A stretch of DNA of 64,000 nt, taken from positions 4,464,001 to 4,528,000 of the forward strand of contig NZ_CP034464.1 of assembly GCF_003955735.1 (NCBI RefSeq). Reading direction: 5' to 3'. Shown here one piece after another: positions 45,062 through 53,908 of the stretch. Made by a program: the position numbers and the translations under genes. Under the pieces are notes generated by a model. The model was not told the origin of the DNA and did no database searches. It was given only the letters and a program-made list of their open reading frames with translations. Within the stretch, counting starts at the first letter, position 1. Each line of letters starts with the position of its first letter. Source of the stretch: Undibacterium parvum (GTDB lineage: Bacteria > Pseudomonadota > Gammaproteobacteria > Burkholderiales > Burkholderiaceae_D).

Positions 45062-48028
45062 ATGCCCCGCCGTTCGATCCTCTCCGCCGCCGAGCGCGAA
45101 AGCCTGCTGGCGTTGCCGGACACCAAGGATGAGTTGATCCGTCACTACACGTTCAGCGAAAGCGACCTCTCCATCATCCGGCAGCGGCGCGGCCCGGCCA
45201 ATCGGCTGGGCTTCGCGGTGCAGCTCTGCTACCTGCGCTTTCCCGGCGTCATCCTTGGCGCTGATGAGCCACCGTTCCCGCCATTGCTGAGACTGGTCGC
45301 CAACCAGCTCAAGGTCGGCATCGAAAGCTGGGACGAGTACGGGCAGCGTGAGCAGACCCGACGCGAGCACCTGGTCGAGCTGCAAACGGTGTTCGGCTTC
45401 CAGCCGTTCACGATTGGCCACTACCGGCAGGCTGTCCAGTTGCTGACCGAGCTGGCCATGCAAACCGACAAGGGCATCGTGCTGGCCAGAGCCTTGATCG
45501 AGCACCTGCGGCGGCAGTCGGTCATTGTGCCCGCCCTCAACGCCGTCGAGCGGGCGAGCGCCGAAGCGATTACCCGCGCCAACCGGCGTCTCTACGACGC
45601 CTTGGCTGAGCCGCTGACGGACGTGCATCGCCGTCGCCTCGACGATCTGCTCAAGCGCCGCGACAACGGCAAGACGACGTGGCTGGCCTGGCTGCGGCAA
45701 TCCCCGGTCAAACCAAACTCGCGGCACATGCTGGAACACATCGAACGCCTCAAGGCGTGGCAGGCGCTCGACCTGCCCTCCGGCATCGAGCGGCTGGTTC
45801 ACCAGAACCGGCTGCTCAAGATCGCCCGCGAGGGCGGCCAGATGACGCCCGCCGACCTGGCGAAGTTCGAGCCGCAGCGGCGTTACGCGACCCTGGTGGC
45901 GCTCGCCATCGAGGGCATGGCCACCGTCACCGACGAAATCATCGACCTGCATGACCGCATCCTGGGCAAGCTGTTCAATGCCGCCAAGAACAAGCATCAG
46001 CAGCAGTTCCAGGCATCCGGCAAGGCGATCAATGCCAAGGTGCGGCTGTTCGGGCGCATCGGCCAGGCGCTGATCGAGGCCAAGCAAGCGGGCCGCGATC
46101 CGTTCGCCGCCATCGAGGCCGTCATGTCCTGGGATGCTTTCGCCGAGAGCGTCACCGAAGCGCAGCGGCTCGCGCAACCCGAGGACTTCGATTTCCTGCA
46201 CCGCATCGGCGAGAGCTACGCCACGCTGCGCCGCTACGCGCCGGAATTTCTCGACGTGCTCAAGTTGCGGGCCGCGCCCGCCGCCAAGGACGTACTCGAC
46301 GCCATCGAGGTGCTGCGCAGCATGAACAGCGACAACGCCCGCAAGGTGCCCACCGACGCGCCGACCGAGTTCATCAAGCCGCGCTGGCAGAAGCTGGTGA
46401 TGACCGACACCGGCATCGACCGGCGCTACTACGAACTGTGCGCGCTGTCGGAGCTGAAGAACGCGCTGCGCTCCGGCGACATCTGGGTGCAAGGCTCGCG
46501 CCAGTTCAAGGACTTCGAGGACTACCTGGTGCCGCCCGCGAAATTCGCCAGCCTCAAGCAGGCCAGCGAATTGCCGCTGGCCGTGGCCACCGATTGCGAC
46601 CAGTACCTGCATGACCGGCTGACGCTGCTGGAAACGCAGCTCGCCACCGTCAACCGCATGGCGCTGGCCAACGAGCTGCCGGACGCCATCATCACGGAGT
46701 CGGGCCTGAAGATCACGCCGCTCGATGCGGCGGTGCCCGATACCGCACAGGCCCTGATCGACCAGACGGCGATGATCCTACCGCACGTCAAGATCACCGA
46801 ATTGCTGCTGGAGGTAGACGAATGGACGGGCTTCACCCGGCACTTCGCCCACCTGAAGTCAGGCGACCTGGCCAAGGACAAAAACCTGTTGCTGACCACG
46901 ATCCTCGCCGACGCGATCAACCTGGGCCTGACCAAGATGGCGGAATCGTGCCCCGGCACGACCTACGCCAAGCTGGCCTGGCTGCAAGCCTGGCACATCC
47001 GCGACGAAACCTACGGGGCGGCACTGGCCGAGCTGGTCAACGCGCAGTTCCGACATCCCTTCGCCGAGCATTGGGGCGACGGCACCACGTCATCGTCGGA
47101 CGGCCAGAACTTCCGCACCGGCAGCAAGGCCGAGAGCACCGGCCACATCAATCCGAAATACGGCAGCAGCCCAGGGCGGACGTTCTACACCCATATCTCC
47201 GACCAGTACGCGCCGTTCCACACCAAGGTCGTGAACGTCGGCGTGCGCGACTCGACCTACGTGCTCGACGGCCTGCTGTATCACGAATCCGACCTGCGGA
47301 TCGAGGAGCACTACACCGACACGGCAGGGTTCACGGACCACGTCTTCGCGTTGATGCACCTGCTGGGCTTCCGCTTCGCCCCGCGCATTCGTGACCTGGG
47401 CGACACCAAGCTCTACATCCCGAAGGGCGATGCCACCTACGAGGCGTTGAAACCGATGATCGGCGGCACGCTCAACATCAAGCACGTCCGCGCCCATTGG
47501 GATGAAATCCTGCGGATGGCCACCTCGATCAAGCAGGGCACGGCGACGGCCTCGCTGATGCTCAGGAAGCTTGGCAGCTACCCGCGCCAGAACGGCCTGG
47601 CCGTCGCCCTGCGTGAGCTGGGACGCATCGAGCGCACACTGTTCATCCTGGACTGGCTGCAAAGCGTCGAGCTGCGCCGCCGCGTGCATGCCGGGCTGAA
47701 CAAAGGCGAGGCGCGCAACGCGCTGGCCCGCGCCGTGTTCTTCAACCGCCTGGGGGAAATCCGCGACCGCAGCTTCGAGCAGCAGCGCTACCGGGCCAGC
47801 GGCCTCAACCTGGTGACGGCGGCCATCGTGCTATGGAACACGGTCTATCTGGAGCGGGCCGCGAACGCCTTGCGTGGCCACGGTCAAGCCGTCGATGACG
47901 GCCTGTTGCAGTACCTGTCGCCGCTCGGCTGGGAGCACATCAACCTGACCGGCGATTACCTCTGGCGCAGCAGCGCCAAGATCGGCGCGGGCAAGTTCAG
48001 GCCGCTACGGCCGCTGCAACCGGCTTAG
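45062..48028 (+). CDS. tnpA: TnpA Tn3-family transposase
   Basis: This 988-residue DDE transposase is the usual length and layout for the Tn3 family. The N-terminal part ([20 protein letters not shown], then [21 protein letters not shown]) is the DNA-binding DUF4158 region. The C-terminal half holds the catalytic domain (for example [38 protein letters not shown] and [12 protein letters not shown], split here). AAGGAAA precedes the ATG. The stop codon lies inside the right inverted repeat. The ORF is intact, so the element may be active. Confidence 0.98.
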   Translation: MPRRSILSAAERESLLALPDTKDELIRHYTFSESDLSIIRQRRGPANRLGFAVQLCYLRFPGVILGADEPPFPPLLRLVANQLKVGIESWDEYGQREQTRREHLVELQTVFGFQPFTIGHYRQAVQLLTELAMQTDKGIVLARALIEHLRRQSVIVPALNAVERASAEAITRANRRLYDALAEPLTDVHRRRLDDLLKRRDNGKTTWLAWLRQSPVKPNSRHMLEHIERLKAWQALDLPSGIERLVHQNRLLKIAREGGQMTPADLAKFEPQRRYATLVALAIEGMATVTDEIIDLHDRILGKLFNAAKNKHQQQFQASGKAINAKVRLFGRIGQALIEAKQAGRDPFAAIEAVMSWDAFAESVTEAQRLAQPEDFDFLHRIGESYATLRRYAPEFLDVLKLRAAPAAKDVLDAIEVLRSMNSDNARKVPTDAPTEFIKPRWQKLVMTDTGIDRRYYELCALSELKNALRSGDIWVQGSRQFKDFEDYLVPPAKFASLKQASELPLAVATDCDQYLHDRLTLLETQLATVNRMALANELPDAIITESGLKITPLDAAVPDTAQALIDQTAMILPHVKITELLLEVDEWTGFTRHFAHLKSGDLAKDKNLLLTTILADAINLGLTKMAESCPGTTYAKLAWLQAWHIRDETYGAALAELVNAQFRHPFAEHWGDGTTSSSDGQNFRTGSKAESTGHINPKYGSSPGRTFYTHISDQYAPFHTKVVNVGVRDSTYVLDGLLYHESDLRIEEHYTDTAGFTDHVFALMHLLGFRFAPRIRDLGDTKLYIPKGDATYEALKPMIGGTLNIKHVRAHWDEILRMATSIKQGTATASLMLRKLGSYPRQNGLAVALRELGRIERTLFILDWLQSVELRRRVHAGLNKGEARNALARAVFFNRLGEIRDRSFEQQRYRASGLNLVTAAIVLWNTVYLERAANALRGHGQAVDDGLLQYLSPLGWEHINLTGDYLWRSSAKIGAGKFRPLRPLQPA

Positions 48029-48061
48029 CGTGCTTTATTTTCCGTTTTCTGAGACGACCCC
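48024..48061 (-). repeat. Right terminal inverted repeat of the Tn3-family element
   Basis: A 38-bp repeat, the exact inverse of 41607-41644, ending GACGACCCC next to the target duplication TGATC at 48062-48066. It contains the tnpA stop codon. Confidence 0.96.
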
Positions 48062-48273
48062 TGATCGCTAAAAGCACCGGTGCTATCGACAACATGTGCC
48101 GATGTCGCTTGGTAACGCTGCGGCAAATATTGTTGTAGCAGTTTCAGCCAAACACCTTCGGTAGCATCGCCTTTCGTTCCTGGATGCGCAAATGCTTTTC
48201 GTGCGATCGAAAGCTGTAATTCAATATCTTGGTGTAGGCTGGCGAGCAGCCCGGATAAAGACCATTTACTCAT
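48062..48273 (-). pseudogene. nucC: nucC, 5' part (CBASS effector nuclease, split by transposon)
   Basis: This encodes residues 1-71 of NucC, from MSKWSLSGLLASLHQDI to GAFSDQ, including the HPGTKGDATEGVW and YLPQRYQ segments typical of NucC/DUF6602 nucleases. The ATG at 48273 has GGAAA upstream and matches family starts; an ATG at 48288 is possible. The transposon interrupts codon 71; translation would add 11 transposon-encoded residues and stop, giving an 82-aa fragment without any catalytic residue. Confidence 0.93.
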
Positions 48274-48296
48274 TGTATTTCCAGTCATTTTTGTGA

Positions 48297-49196
48297 TTAC
48301 GACAGAGGGAAACGCGGGCCGAACAGTTCGCGCCGCGCCTTGAGCGCATCGCCGTTTTGCCCCTTACGGACATAGTCAATGGCAACGGTTGCCTGGCGAC
48401 CGGCTTCCTTGAGAAGTGTTTGCGCGCGCTGCTTCCGTGCGCTGTCCATGCCGTCACTGATAGCAGGCCCAAGGCCAGCCGGATCGGGCCAGGTATCGAC
48501 AACACGGTCAGCCAAGGTGGCGAACAATGCCTGAACTTCACGGTCGAATTGCCCGCCCCAGCCACCATGGAGACATTCCAGCGCCATGACTTCGAGAAGG
48601 AACGACGGCTTTACAGGCTTCTCACCGTGCTTAGGGTTGTTGTTCCAGTACTTGACCATGCGCACCAGACCTTTCCATTCCTTCGAATAGGCGTCGTGCG
48701 CGTTGACCGCTTTCTCCGCATGGATCTTGGGATTGGTCTTGATCCACTTCCCGGTATCCGTGCAGGGAATTTCAAAGTCGTCGCCGGCAGCGAACGCCGG
48801 CACGACGTCGATGCTCAAGATCCGGTGGTCCGTATTATCATCGAGGTCCGGCTTGACGCCAAAGTCGATGTTCACCGACCGCCCCTGCTTGCGCATGGCA
48901 GATGCCCCGTATTTTTCGACCAGCGCATCATAGACGTCGCTGACAATCACCGAGGGGGCCTTGTCGCGGTAGTGCTTTTCCGAGGCCGCCAGGATGAAGA
49001 AGATGTCAATGTCCTTCAGCGGCTTGGTCTTGGTATGACGGGCATAGGAACCGGTCAGAAAATCGCGTTCAACGGCAAACTTGGTCGCGACGTATTCGCG
49101 CACCTCCTTGTGCCGCTGGCTGGCATTGGTTTGCTCACGGTCGGTAAGTTCAAGCCGCGATTTGAACTTGCGGAAGGCATCATTGACGGTCAGCAT
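48297..49196 (-). CDS. CBASS CD-NTase (CdnC/CdnD-like cyclic oligonucleotide synthase)
   Basis: This cGAS/DncV-like enzyme makes a cyclic oligonucleotide alarm signal on infection; relatives paired with NucC make cyclic tri-adenylate. The 299-residue protein has GS at residues 49-50 ([14 protein letters not shown]), the catalytic pair D62/D64 in KDIDIFFIL and the third acid D130 in LSIDVVPAF. The C-terminal OAS-like helical part includes VKYWNNN and [10 protein letters not shown]. It overlaps cap7 by TAATG and is 23 bases before nucC. It appears intact. Confidence 0.94.
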   Translation of the reverse strand: MLTVNDAFRKFKSRLELTDREQTNASQRHKEVREYVATKFAVERDFLTGSYARHTKTKPLKDIDIFFILAASEKHYRDKAPSVIVSDVYDALVEKYGASAMRKQGRSVNIDFGVKPDLDDNTDHRILSIDVVPAFAAGDDFEIPCTDTGKWIKTNPKIHAEKAVNAHDAYSKEWKGLVRMVKYWNNNPKHGEKPVKPSFLLEVMALECLHGGWGGQFDREVQALFATLADRVVDTWPDPAGLGPAISDGMDSARKQRAQTLLKEAGRQATVAIDYVRKGQNGDALKARRELFGPRFPLS

Positions 49197-49696
49197 TATG
49201 CTTTTCTCCAGTACGCGGCTTGGGCACCTAGGCCATTGTGTTCGACGGTCGATCCAAGGCTTTGCTTGACCATGCCGGTCGTGGAGCGAAATTCCACAGG
49301 TCCCCAGCCTTGAACATCCGGGCGGCCCGGCTTCGTTTTGAGCAAGACATCGTATTTGGCTTCCGACGGCACCACGCCTGCCTTTTGGATGGCGTAGCGC
49401 AACTGGTCCGTGTCGGTGTAAAAAGTGCCTTCATCGGTGGACCAGTTATAGACGATATCAAGATCCCAGCGCACAACCAATGCCCCGGTGACAGGGTGGT
49501 AGATTTCCAGAATGACCTTTTCGAGATCCTGCGATGCGATCCATGTGCTCAACGCCAGCAGTTTGCTCTGCCAGGAATCGGTCAGTTCTTTGGGATTTAG
49601 TCCGCTAAGTCGGATGATGTCGCGGAAGCTTTTCAGGATGTTATCGGCGACATAGGTCACTGAGTGGGTGTAGGTATAGACGGAAACGGCGCTCAT
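49196..49696 (-). CDS. cap7: Cap7-like bacterial HORMA-domain protein
   Basis: HORMA proteins in type III CBASS bind a peptide, close around it and then activate the CD-NTase. The 166-residue protein has the bacterial HORMA start [20 protein letters not shown] and the segments [27 protein letters not shown] and [21 protein letters not shown], with a C-terminal part suited to the safety belt. It is coupled to its neighbours by ATGA (upstream) and TAATG (downstream). Confidence 0.85.
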   Translation of the reverse strand: MSAVSVYTYTHSVTYVADNILKSFRDIIRLSGLNPKELTDSWQSKLLALSTWIASQDLEKVILEIYHPVTGALVVRWDLDIVYNWSTDEGTFYTDTDQLRYAIQKAGVVPSEAKYDVLLKTKPGRPDVQGWGPVEFRSTTGMVKQSLGSTVEHNGLGAQAAYWRKA

Positions 49697-50163
49697 TTCA
49701 TAAACCCTTCCACGTCAAGAACCAGGCTGGCGCCGCTTGCCGCAGGTATTTCGTTAGTCGTCAAGCCGCTCTCCATATCGCGCGCCGTGATTCTGGCCGA
49801 GTGCTCGGCCAGGGCACTGACCACCCATGACAGTTCGTCCTTGTTGCACGGAATGGATATGCCCCAGTCGCCATTGAGGGCATCAAAGCCAAGCGCACTT
49901 TCCTGTGCGTCGGATCCCTCCAGCGCATCATCGTCATATAAACAGTAAATGCGCGTCCGGGGACCGTCGCAAGTGACGATGATTGGCGCCGACCGGGGGC
50001 ATTGGTCGGCGATACAGCTGGCGGCCACGCCAGCGACTGCGACCAAGGCTTTTCTGGCCTCGGTGGACTTGCCGCCAGTCAGCAATTCCACAATCGCCAT
50101 CCAGGTGTCATGGGTGTTGCGAAAAGGGCTACTCTGGAACGTCCTGCGGATAACGGTCGTCAT
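49693..50163 (-). CDS. Putative second CBASS HORMA-type regulator (Cap8-like)
   Basis: This 156-residue protein lies between the TRIP13-like and HORMA genes, where some type III CBASS operons encode a second HORMA protein (Cap8). It has no motif I can name with confidence; predicted alternating strands and helices ([45 protein letters not shown]) would be consistent with a divergent HORMA fold. The call rests on position, size and coupling (TAATG and ATGA). It might instead supply the closure peptide for Cap7. Confidence 0.55.
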   Translation of the reverse strand: MTTVIRRTFQSSPFRNTHDTWMAIVELLTGGKSTEARKALVAVAGVAASCIADQCPRSAPIIVTCDGPRTRIYCLYDDDALEGSDAQESALGFDALNGDWGISIPCNKDELSWVVSALAEHSARITARDMESGLTTNEIPAASGASLVLDVEGFMK

Positions 50164-51074
50164 TACAGACCTCCGCTTTTGCGGTTCATCTTGGCCTGAG
50201 TTGCCGCTGCGACGATGTCATCGGTGCTGACGAGGTTCGGATTGAGCGCTGTTTCTTTGCGCTGCGCCAGGGCACTCACCACCACTTTGCGGATGGTGCG
50301 GCCATCGAGTCCTTCACATGCGGTGGCGCAGGCGCCGAACTCCGGCATAGACGAAAGCTTGCCAATGTTAGGGAATGTCCCAGCCAGGCCGGACAGGCAA
50401 TCCGCCAAAATCTTGCGGCAGGCATCTGCGTCAGGGAGAGGGATCTGCAGGACCAGATCACAGCGTGAGGTGAATGCGGCGTCCACCGCTTGCGGGAAGT
50501 TGCTGGTCGCCACGAACAGGAGATTAGGAAAACGCTCGGCGAGCGTATCTAGCTGCACCAATACAGCATCAGTTGCACGATGTACATCAACTGGATTGGC
50601 ATCCATGCTCAGTTTCGCACGGTCGGCTGCAAGCGTTTCCACCTCGTCCAGCAGAACGATAGTTGGACCCAGAGCGGCTGCTTCGGCGATTGTCTGCGAG
50701 AAGAGTTCGGACACTGCCCGTTGTGTCTTGCCCATTGCAGAACTGGTCAGAGCATGCGGGTCGACCTGCAGCAAGCGCATTTTCTGGCCCTTAAGAAGCT
50801 CAGCAATACGGTTTGCAAGGCCTTTGGCCAGCGACGTTTTTCCGGTGCCGGGCGGCCCAACCAACAGAAGGACACCATGAAGGGGCAGGACACTGCGCGA
50901 CACCTTCGGGCGGATCGTGAAATTAAGTATGGCCTGCGATACAAGCCGCTCCTTAATTTCAGAAGCAAGGATAATGGAGTCCCACAGATGACCAAGATCG
51001 GCGTTGGGCAGAGCTATATCGGAATGAATACCTTTTGGTAAATCCGCATCTTTCACTATGGTAAATTGAGTCAT
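50163..51074 (-). CDS. cap6: Cap6, TRIP13/Pch2-like AAA+ ATPase of CBASS
   Basis: TRIP13-like ATPases unfold the closed HORMA protein and switch the alarm off. The 303-residue protein has Walker A GPPGTGKTS (residues 73-81), Walker B IVLLDEVE (139-146), sensor 1 LLFVATSNFPQAVD and the Arg finger region FTSRCDLVLQIPLP. The ATG at 51074 (MTQFTIVKDADLP) overlaps the stop of the preceding ORF by ATGA, so the longer reading to 51149 is rejected. It appears intact. Confidence 0.92.
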   Translation of the reverse strand: MTQFTIVKDADLPKGIHSDIALPNADLGHLWDSIILASEIKERLVSQAILNFTIRPKVSRSVLPLHGVLLLVGPPGTGKTSLAKGLANRIAELLKGQKMRLLQVDPHALTSSAMGKTQRAVSELFSQTIAEAAALGPTIVLLDEVETLAADRAKLSMDANPVDVHRATDAVLVQLDTLAERFPNLLFVATSNFPQAVDAAFTSRCDLVLQIPLPDADACRKILADCLSGLAGTFPNIGKLSSMPEFGACATACEGLDGRTIRKVVVSALAQRKETALNPNLVSTDDIVAAATQAKMNRKSGGL

Positions 51075-51436
51075 AAATTCGCGCTTTCGTAAAAAAGTAC
51101 TACGCACGGATGACTTGCCCATTTTCCCCTGTATACGGCGTTCAAACACCAGAACACACCTTTGAACTTGGTCTCGCCATCTTTGAACTGGCTGGCCGTT
51201 AATGCAAGATTATCTTGAAAATGTTTAAAGCGATTAATGACGTAGCGCCATTTCTCCGGCTCGGACTGTGAAGCTGTAAGGTCAGTCCATGCATCAAGCA
51301 AGGTATTTCTTGGCGGTGGAGCCATCGCCAGATCAAGCATCTCTTGAGTAAAGATACTTGAAAGATTCGGTGCCGCAGCGTGATTCATTGATGCATTTAG
51401 CAACCCCGCAAGCTTATTCGGACTATTTTGATTCAC
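51071..51436 (-). CDS. First ORF of the CBASS operon, unknown function (121 aa)
   Basis: A GTG at 51436 with GGGAG five bases upstream opens a 121-residue protein beginning MNQNSPNKLAGLLNASM. The middle is helical (QEMLDLAMAPPPRNTLLDAW, EPEKWRYVINRFKHFQDNL), and the end is WCLNAVYRGKWASHPCVVLFYESANL. An earlier GTG at 51493 would abut the operator-like palindromes and lacks a ribosome site. It overlaps cap6 by ATGA. I recognise no family; a regulator, phage sensor or extra CBASS component is possible. Confidence 0.65.
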   Translation of the reverse strand: MNQNSPNKLAGLLNASMNHAAAPNLSSIFTQEMLDLAMAPPPRNTLLDAWTDLTASQSEPEKWRYVINRFKHFQDNLALTASQFKDGETKFKGVFWCLNAVYRGKWASHPCVVLFYESANL

Positions 51437-51491
51437 GATGACTCCCATCATGGCAATTCGATGTATTGGCCGCAATAATATCGTTTGAGAC

Positions 51492-51523
51492 ACTATATTT
51501 AGTATCGACCAACTATATATAGT
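51492..51523. promoter_or_regulatory. Pair of operator-like palindromes upstream of the CBASS operon
   Basis: Two near-identical 12-mers, ACTATATTTAGT (51492-51503) and the perfect palindrome ACTATATATAGT (51512-51523), lie 20 bases apart, about two helical turns. They sit 56 bases upstream of the first ORF, where a dimeric repressor could control the whole operon. Several TATA-like -10 candidates overlap them. Confidence 0.6.
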
Positions 51524-51643
51524 GAATATTACCTATTTAATGCTAAATATGGCACTGTATAAATATACACCTAAATTATAAAAAGGGCGAATAATAAGTT
51601 ATTGATTGAGTGTTGCCGCTCCAATAAACTTGTAAAATTAAAA

Positions 51644-52648
51644 TTATTTACGTCGCAATAGCATTCCTGCTGCATTCTCTTCAAACTGCCCAGCCTCTTC
51701 GATATAGCCTTGAACTGTCCCATCATGACGCCAGCCACCTTGCCGTTTAATGTCTTTAAAATCAGCGCCGGCACGATAGGCGCTGGTGGCCATGCCTCGG
51801 CGCAGACTATGACTGCTTAACTCTGGCATATAACCCAAACCGGCTTTCTTGGCGCAACTGGATAGAATAGTGTTGATGCTGCTTGGATGGAGCGCAACGC
51901 TGCCCACTTCATTCCATTTAGTGACGGTTCTGAAGAGTGACCCGGAGTCGATCTTGGCGGCTTCGAGCCAGGTACGCAATGCCGTGACTGGACAACACAC
52001 CTCCTCACCATAAGGGATGGCCTTAGTAATTCCTTCACCTCGCTGATCTGTCTTTGAGCGTGGAAGCGTAATAACGATGCCCTCTGTCTCCCACGCGACA
52101 TGCTCCACGTGCAGGGCCACAATTTCACTCCGGCGATATCCACCAAAATAACCCAGCTGTAGCAAGGCGTTGTCACGCTTAGCCAGAAGAGTATTGAGGT
52201 TTAGTAGATTGTCCACAATCCGTTCCAGATCCTCTACAGGTAGCGCCTTCGCTTTCTTTTTTGGTTTTCCATGTACGCGTTCAATGCCGATCAAAGTCTT
52301 ACGTACGGTTGAACTGGCAGTAGGATCGGCGAAGCCTTGATGAACATGCCATTGCGAGAGCGCGGTCAATCGTAACGCCAGTGTCCTGGGATTTAACGTA
52401 TTTGCGAAGGCCAGTAGATACCGGATCGTCATGGGCTCATCACCAGGCAATACGCCTCCCCAGGTCAAATAGTGTTGGATAGCTGAGCGATACGTGCGAC
52501 GGGTATTGTCCGAGGTGGCCGCAGTTAAAAAAGCCTGGTGTTGCGCCATGAGATCGACGTTGGTGAGTGTACTAGCATTACCCACCAGTACCGGCGTAAG
52601 GAGACTTGCTGAACTGTCACCATTTTGAGGTGGAATGTCGTCAATCAT
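51644..52648 (-). CDS. Tyrosine recombinase/site-specific integrase
   Basis: This 334-residue phage-integrase-family recombinase has an N-terminal SAM-like core-binding domain (about 35-130) and a catalytic domain with Arg in GGYRRSEI (about 172), Lys in PRSKT, HSLRRG (H280, R283), GGWRH (W306 in place of the usual His) and the nucleophile Tyr in VQGYIEEA (about 315). It probably moves or once moved the defence island. It is divergent from the second KfrA-like gene, and both promoters lie in the 183 bases between them. Confidence 0.93.
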   Translation of the reverse strand: MIDDIPPQNGDSSASLLTPVLVGNASTLTNVDLMAQHQAFLTAATSDNTRRTYRSAIQHYLTWGGVLPGDEPMTIRYLLAFANTLNPRTLALRLTALSQWHVHQGFADPTASSTVRKTLIGIERVHGKPKKKAKALPVEDLERIVDNLLNLNTLLAKRDNALLQLGYFGGYRRSEIVALHVEHVAWETEGIVITLPRSKTDQRGEGITKAIPYGEEVCCPVTALRTWLEAAKIDSGSLFRTVTKWNEVGSVALHPSSINTILSSCAKKAGLGYMPELSSHSLRRGMATSAYRAGADFKDIKRQGGWRHDGTVQGYIEEAGQFEENAAGMLLRRK

Positions 52649-52793
52649 GATTTAACGCTCAAATTGGTTGTTTGTATCGAAGATTACGCAGCATAGCATT
52701 TCTGCGCTTATCATGACACGCGATAATTTAGTTTATCGAAACTAAAATATTTAATTTAATAAAATTTACAATATCGTTATTTAACGTTATATT

Positions 52794-52804
52794 ACGTAAT
52801 ACGT
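52794..52804. promoter_or_regulatory. Putative KfrA operator upstream of copy 2
   Basis: The palindrome ACGTA-A-TACGT lies 27 bases before the ATG. It is followed by T as in the copy-1 operator (shared 12-mer ACGTAATACGTT). Further ACGTTA half-sites occur just upstream (TTAACGTTATATTACG). It lies in the region shared with the recombinase promoter. Confidence 0.6.
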
Positions 52805-52831
52805 TTTACATTACTTTATTTGAGGCAGACT

Positions 52832-53884
52832 ATGGCACGTGCTGGCATACTTTATTCTGATGTCGCTAAAGCTGCATCCCAATTGGCTGATAGCGGCAAA
52901 TCGCCTACGGTCGATACTGTCCGGGATGCGATGGGCAATACCGGTAGTAAAAGCACGATTGCACCTATGCTAAAACGCTGGAAAGCTGAGCACCAAGAGA
53001 CGATGACAGCCTCCGATTCCGGTATTCCGACATCGCTTTTGGTGGCAGTAAAAAGCCTGTATGAGCACCTACAAATCGAAACTGGAAAAAAAATAATACA
53101 GGCGCAGCAACACCATCAAACAGAGCTGCAAACGGTGCGTTGCCATGAACAGCAATTGCATGATGAAAACGCCCTACTGAGCCAAGAGAAGGCTGCAATC
53201 GCGGCCGAGCTGAAAGCAAGTCAACAAACACTTACCAAGCTGCAAAAAGAACAGCAGTCACTGAATATGACCCTAGTTGCAAGAGAGAGCGACACCTCGG
53301 GGCTGCAGCTGCGTTTAATGGACAGAGCGGCCGAAGTGGCCACGCTTAATCAGCAGCTGACCCTCACCCGCGCTCAATTTGATCATTATCAGGAGGCGAC
53401 GGCCACACAAAGAGTCGAAGAAAAACAGGCCTACGAACAGCGCATTGCGCGCTTAGAACAAGAACTGACAGGTGCTCAACAGCGATTATTGGGACAGCAA
53501 ACGACGATTGCGCACCAGGAGGCACAAATTTCACACCTGAGTGTAGAGAATGTGCGCCTCCTGGAGTCGTCTCTCGCAAATCTAGACGAACTCGGCTACA
53601 TGCGATCGGAAAAAGACCAATTAAGCCATCAACAAAAAGATCTTTTGTTGTCGAATCAAACTCTCATGAGTAAATTAGATGTGTCGCAACGGAGTTTGAC
53701 CGAGTCGCGTATGACGATGGCAGCGCAAGAAGCGCAGAATGCACAGCTGTTGGAGCGACTTGCTCAGTCCGATTCCAAATTGGAAAAGCTTGATCAAGAA
53801 AGAATTATCCTGATCCAGGAACGGGCGGAACTGCAAGCACAAGCCACTAAACGGAAGGATACGAATATATCCTCCAAAAATTAA
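52832..53884 (+). CDS. KfrA-like coiled-coil DNA-binding protein (copy 2)
   Basis: This 350-residue protein has a clear plasmid KfrA N-terminal DNA-binding domain (about residues 1-50; MARAGILYSDVAKAASQLADSGKSPTVDTVRDAMG, split here, then TGSKSTIAPMLKRWKAEH). A long Gln/Glu-rich coiled coil follows (about 70-340). The ATG at 52832 has GAGG upstream. KfrA family proteins autoregulate and aid plasmid stability; integrated relatives often neighbour tyrosine recombinases in defence islands. Its divergent partner here is such a recombinase. Confidence 0.85.
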   Translation: MARAGILYSDVAKAASQLADSGKSPTVDTVRDAMGNTGSKSTIAPMLKRWKAEHQETMTASDSGIPTSLLVAVKSLYEHLQIETGKKIIQAQQHHQTELQTVRCHEQQLHDENALLSQEKAAIAAELKASQQTLTKLQKEQQSLNMTLVARESDTSGLQLRLMDRAAEVATLNQQLTLTRAQFDHYQEATATQRVEEKQAYEQRIARLEQELTGAQQRLLGQQTTIAHQEAQISHLSVENVRLLESSLANLDELGYMRSEKDQLSHQQKDLLLSNQTLMSKLDVSQRSLTESRMTMAAQEAQNAQLLERLAQSDSKLEKLDQERIILIQERAELQAQATKRKDTNISSKN

Positions 53885-53908
53885 TCACCATAAAGGATAG
53901 GACTATAC

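Larger units (their letters stand above)
41607..48061. mobile_element. Complete Tn3-family transposon, 6,455 bp, inserted in nucC
   Basis: Terminal inverted repeats of 38 bp are identical at both ends (41607-41644 and 48024-48061, starting GGGGTCGTCTCAGAAAACGG). They are flanked by the 5-bp direct repeat TGATC (41602-41606 and 48062-48066), the Tn3-family signature. It carries tnpR at the left end, tnpA at the right end, and between them three overlapping ORFs, a cupin, and a MntA-HepT pair. It is visibly more GC-rich than the flanks. The 254-base gap 43383-43636 has no gene but a GCGTCGC/GCGACGC hairpin near 43518-43543. A res site was not identified. Perfect ends and TSD suggest a recent insertion. 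Confidence 0.97.

Noticed and set aside
45035..46612. Long 525-codon minus-strand reading frame
   Set aside because: It lies wholly antisense to tnpA in GC-rich DNA, where such shadow frames are common. Its product shows no domain and is low-complexity, whereas tnpA on the other strand is a clear transposase.
47090..47689. Minus-strand 199-codon frame
   Set aside because: Antisense to the catalytic part of tnpA; it arises from the GC bias of the third codon position.
41088..48273. Two separate unknown genes at the transposon edges
   Set aside because: The halves join in frame through the 5-bp duplication into one NucC protein, so they are pieces of one gene.
48357..49313. Plus-strand 318-codon frame
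   Set aside because: Antisense to the CD-NTase gene, whose catalytic motifs and operon coupling support the minus strand.
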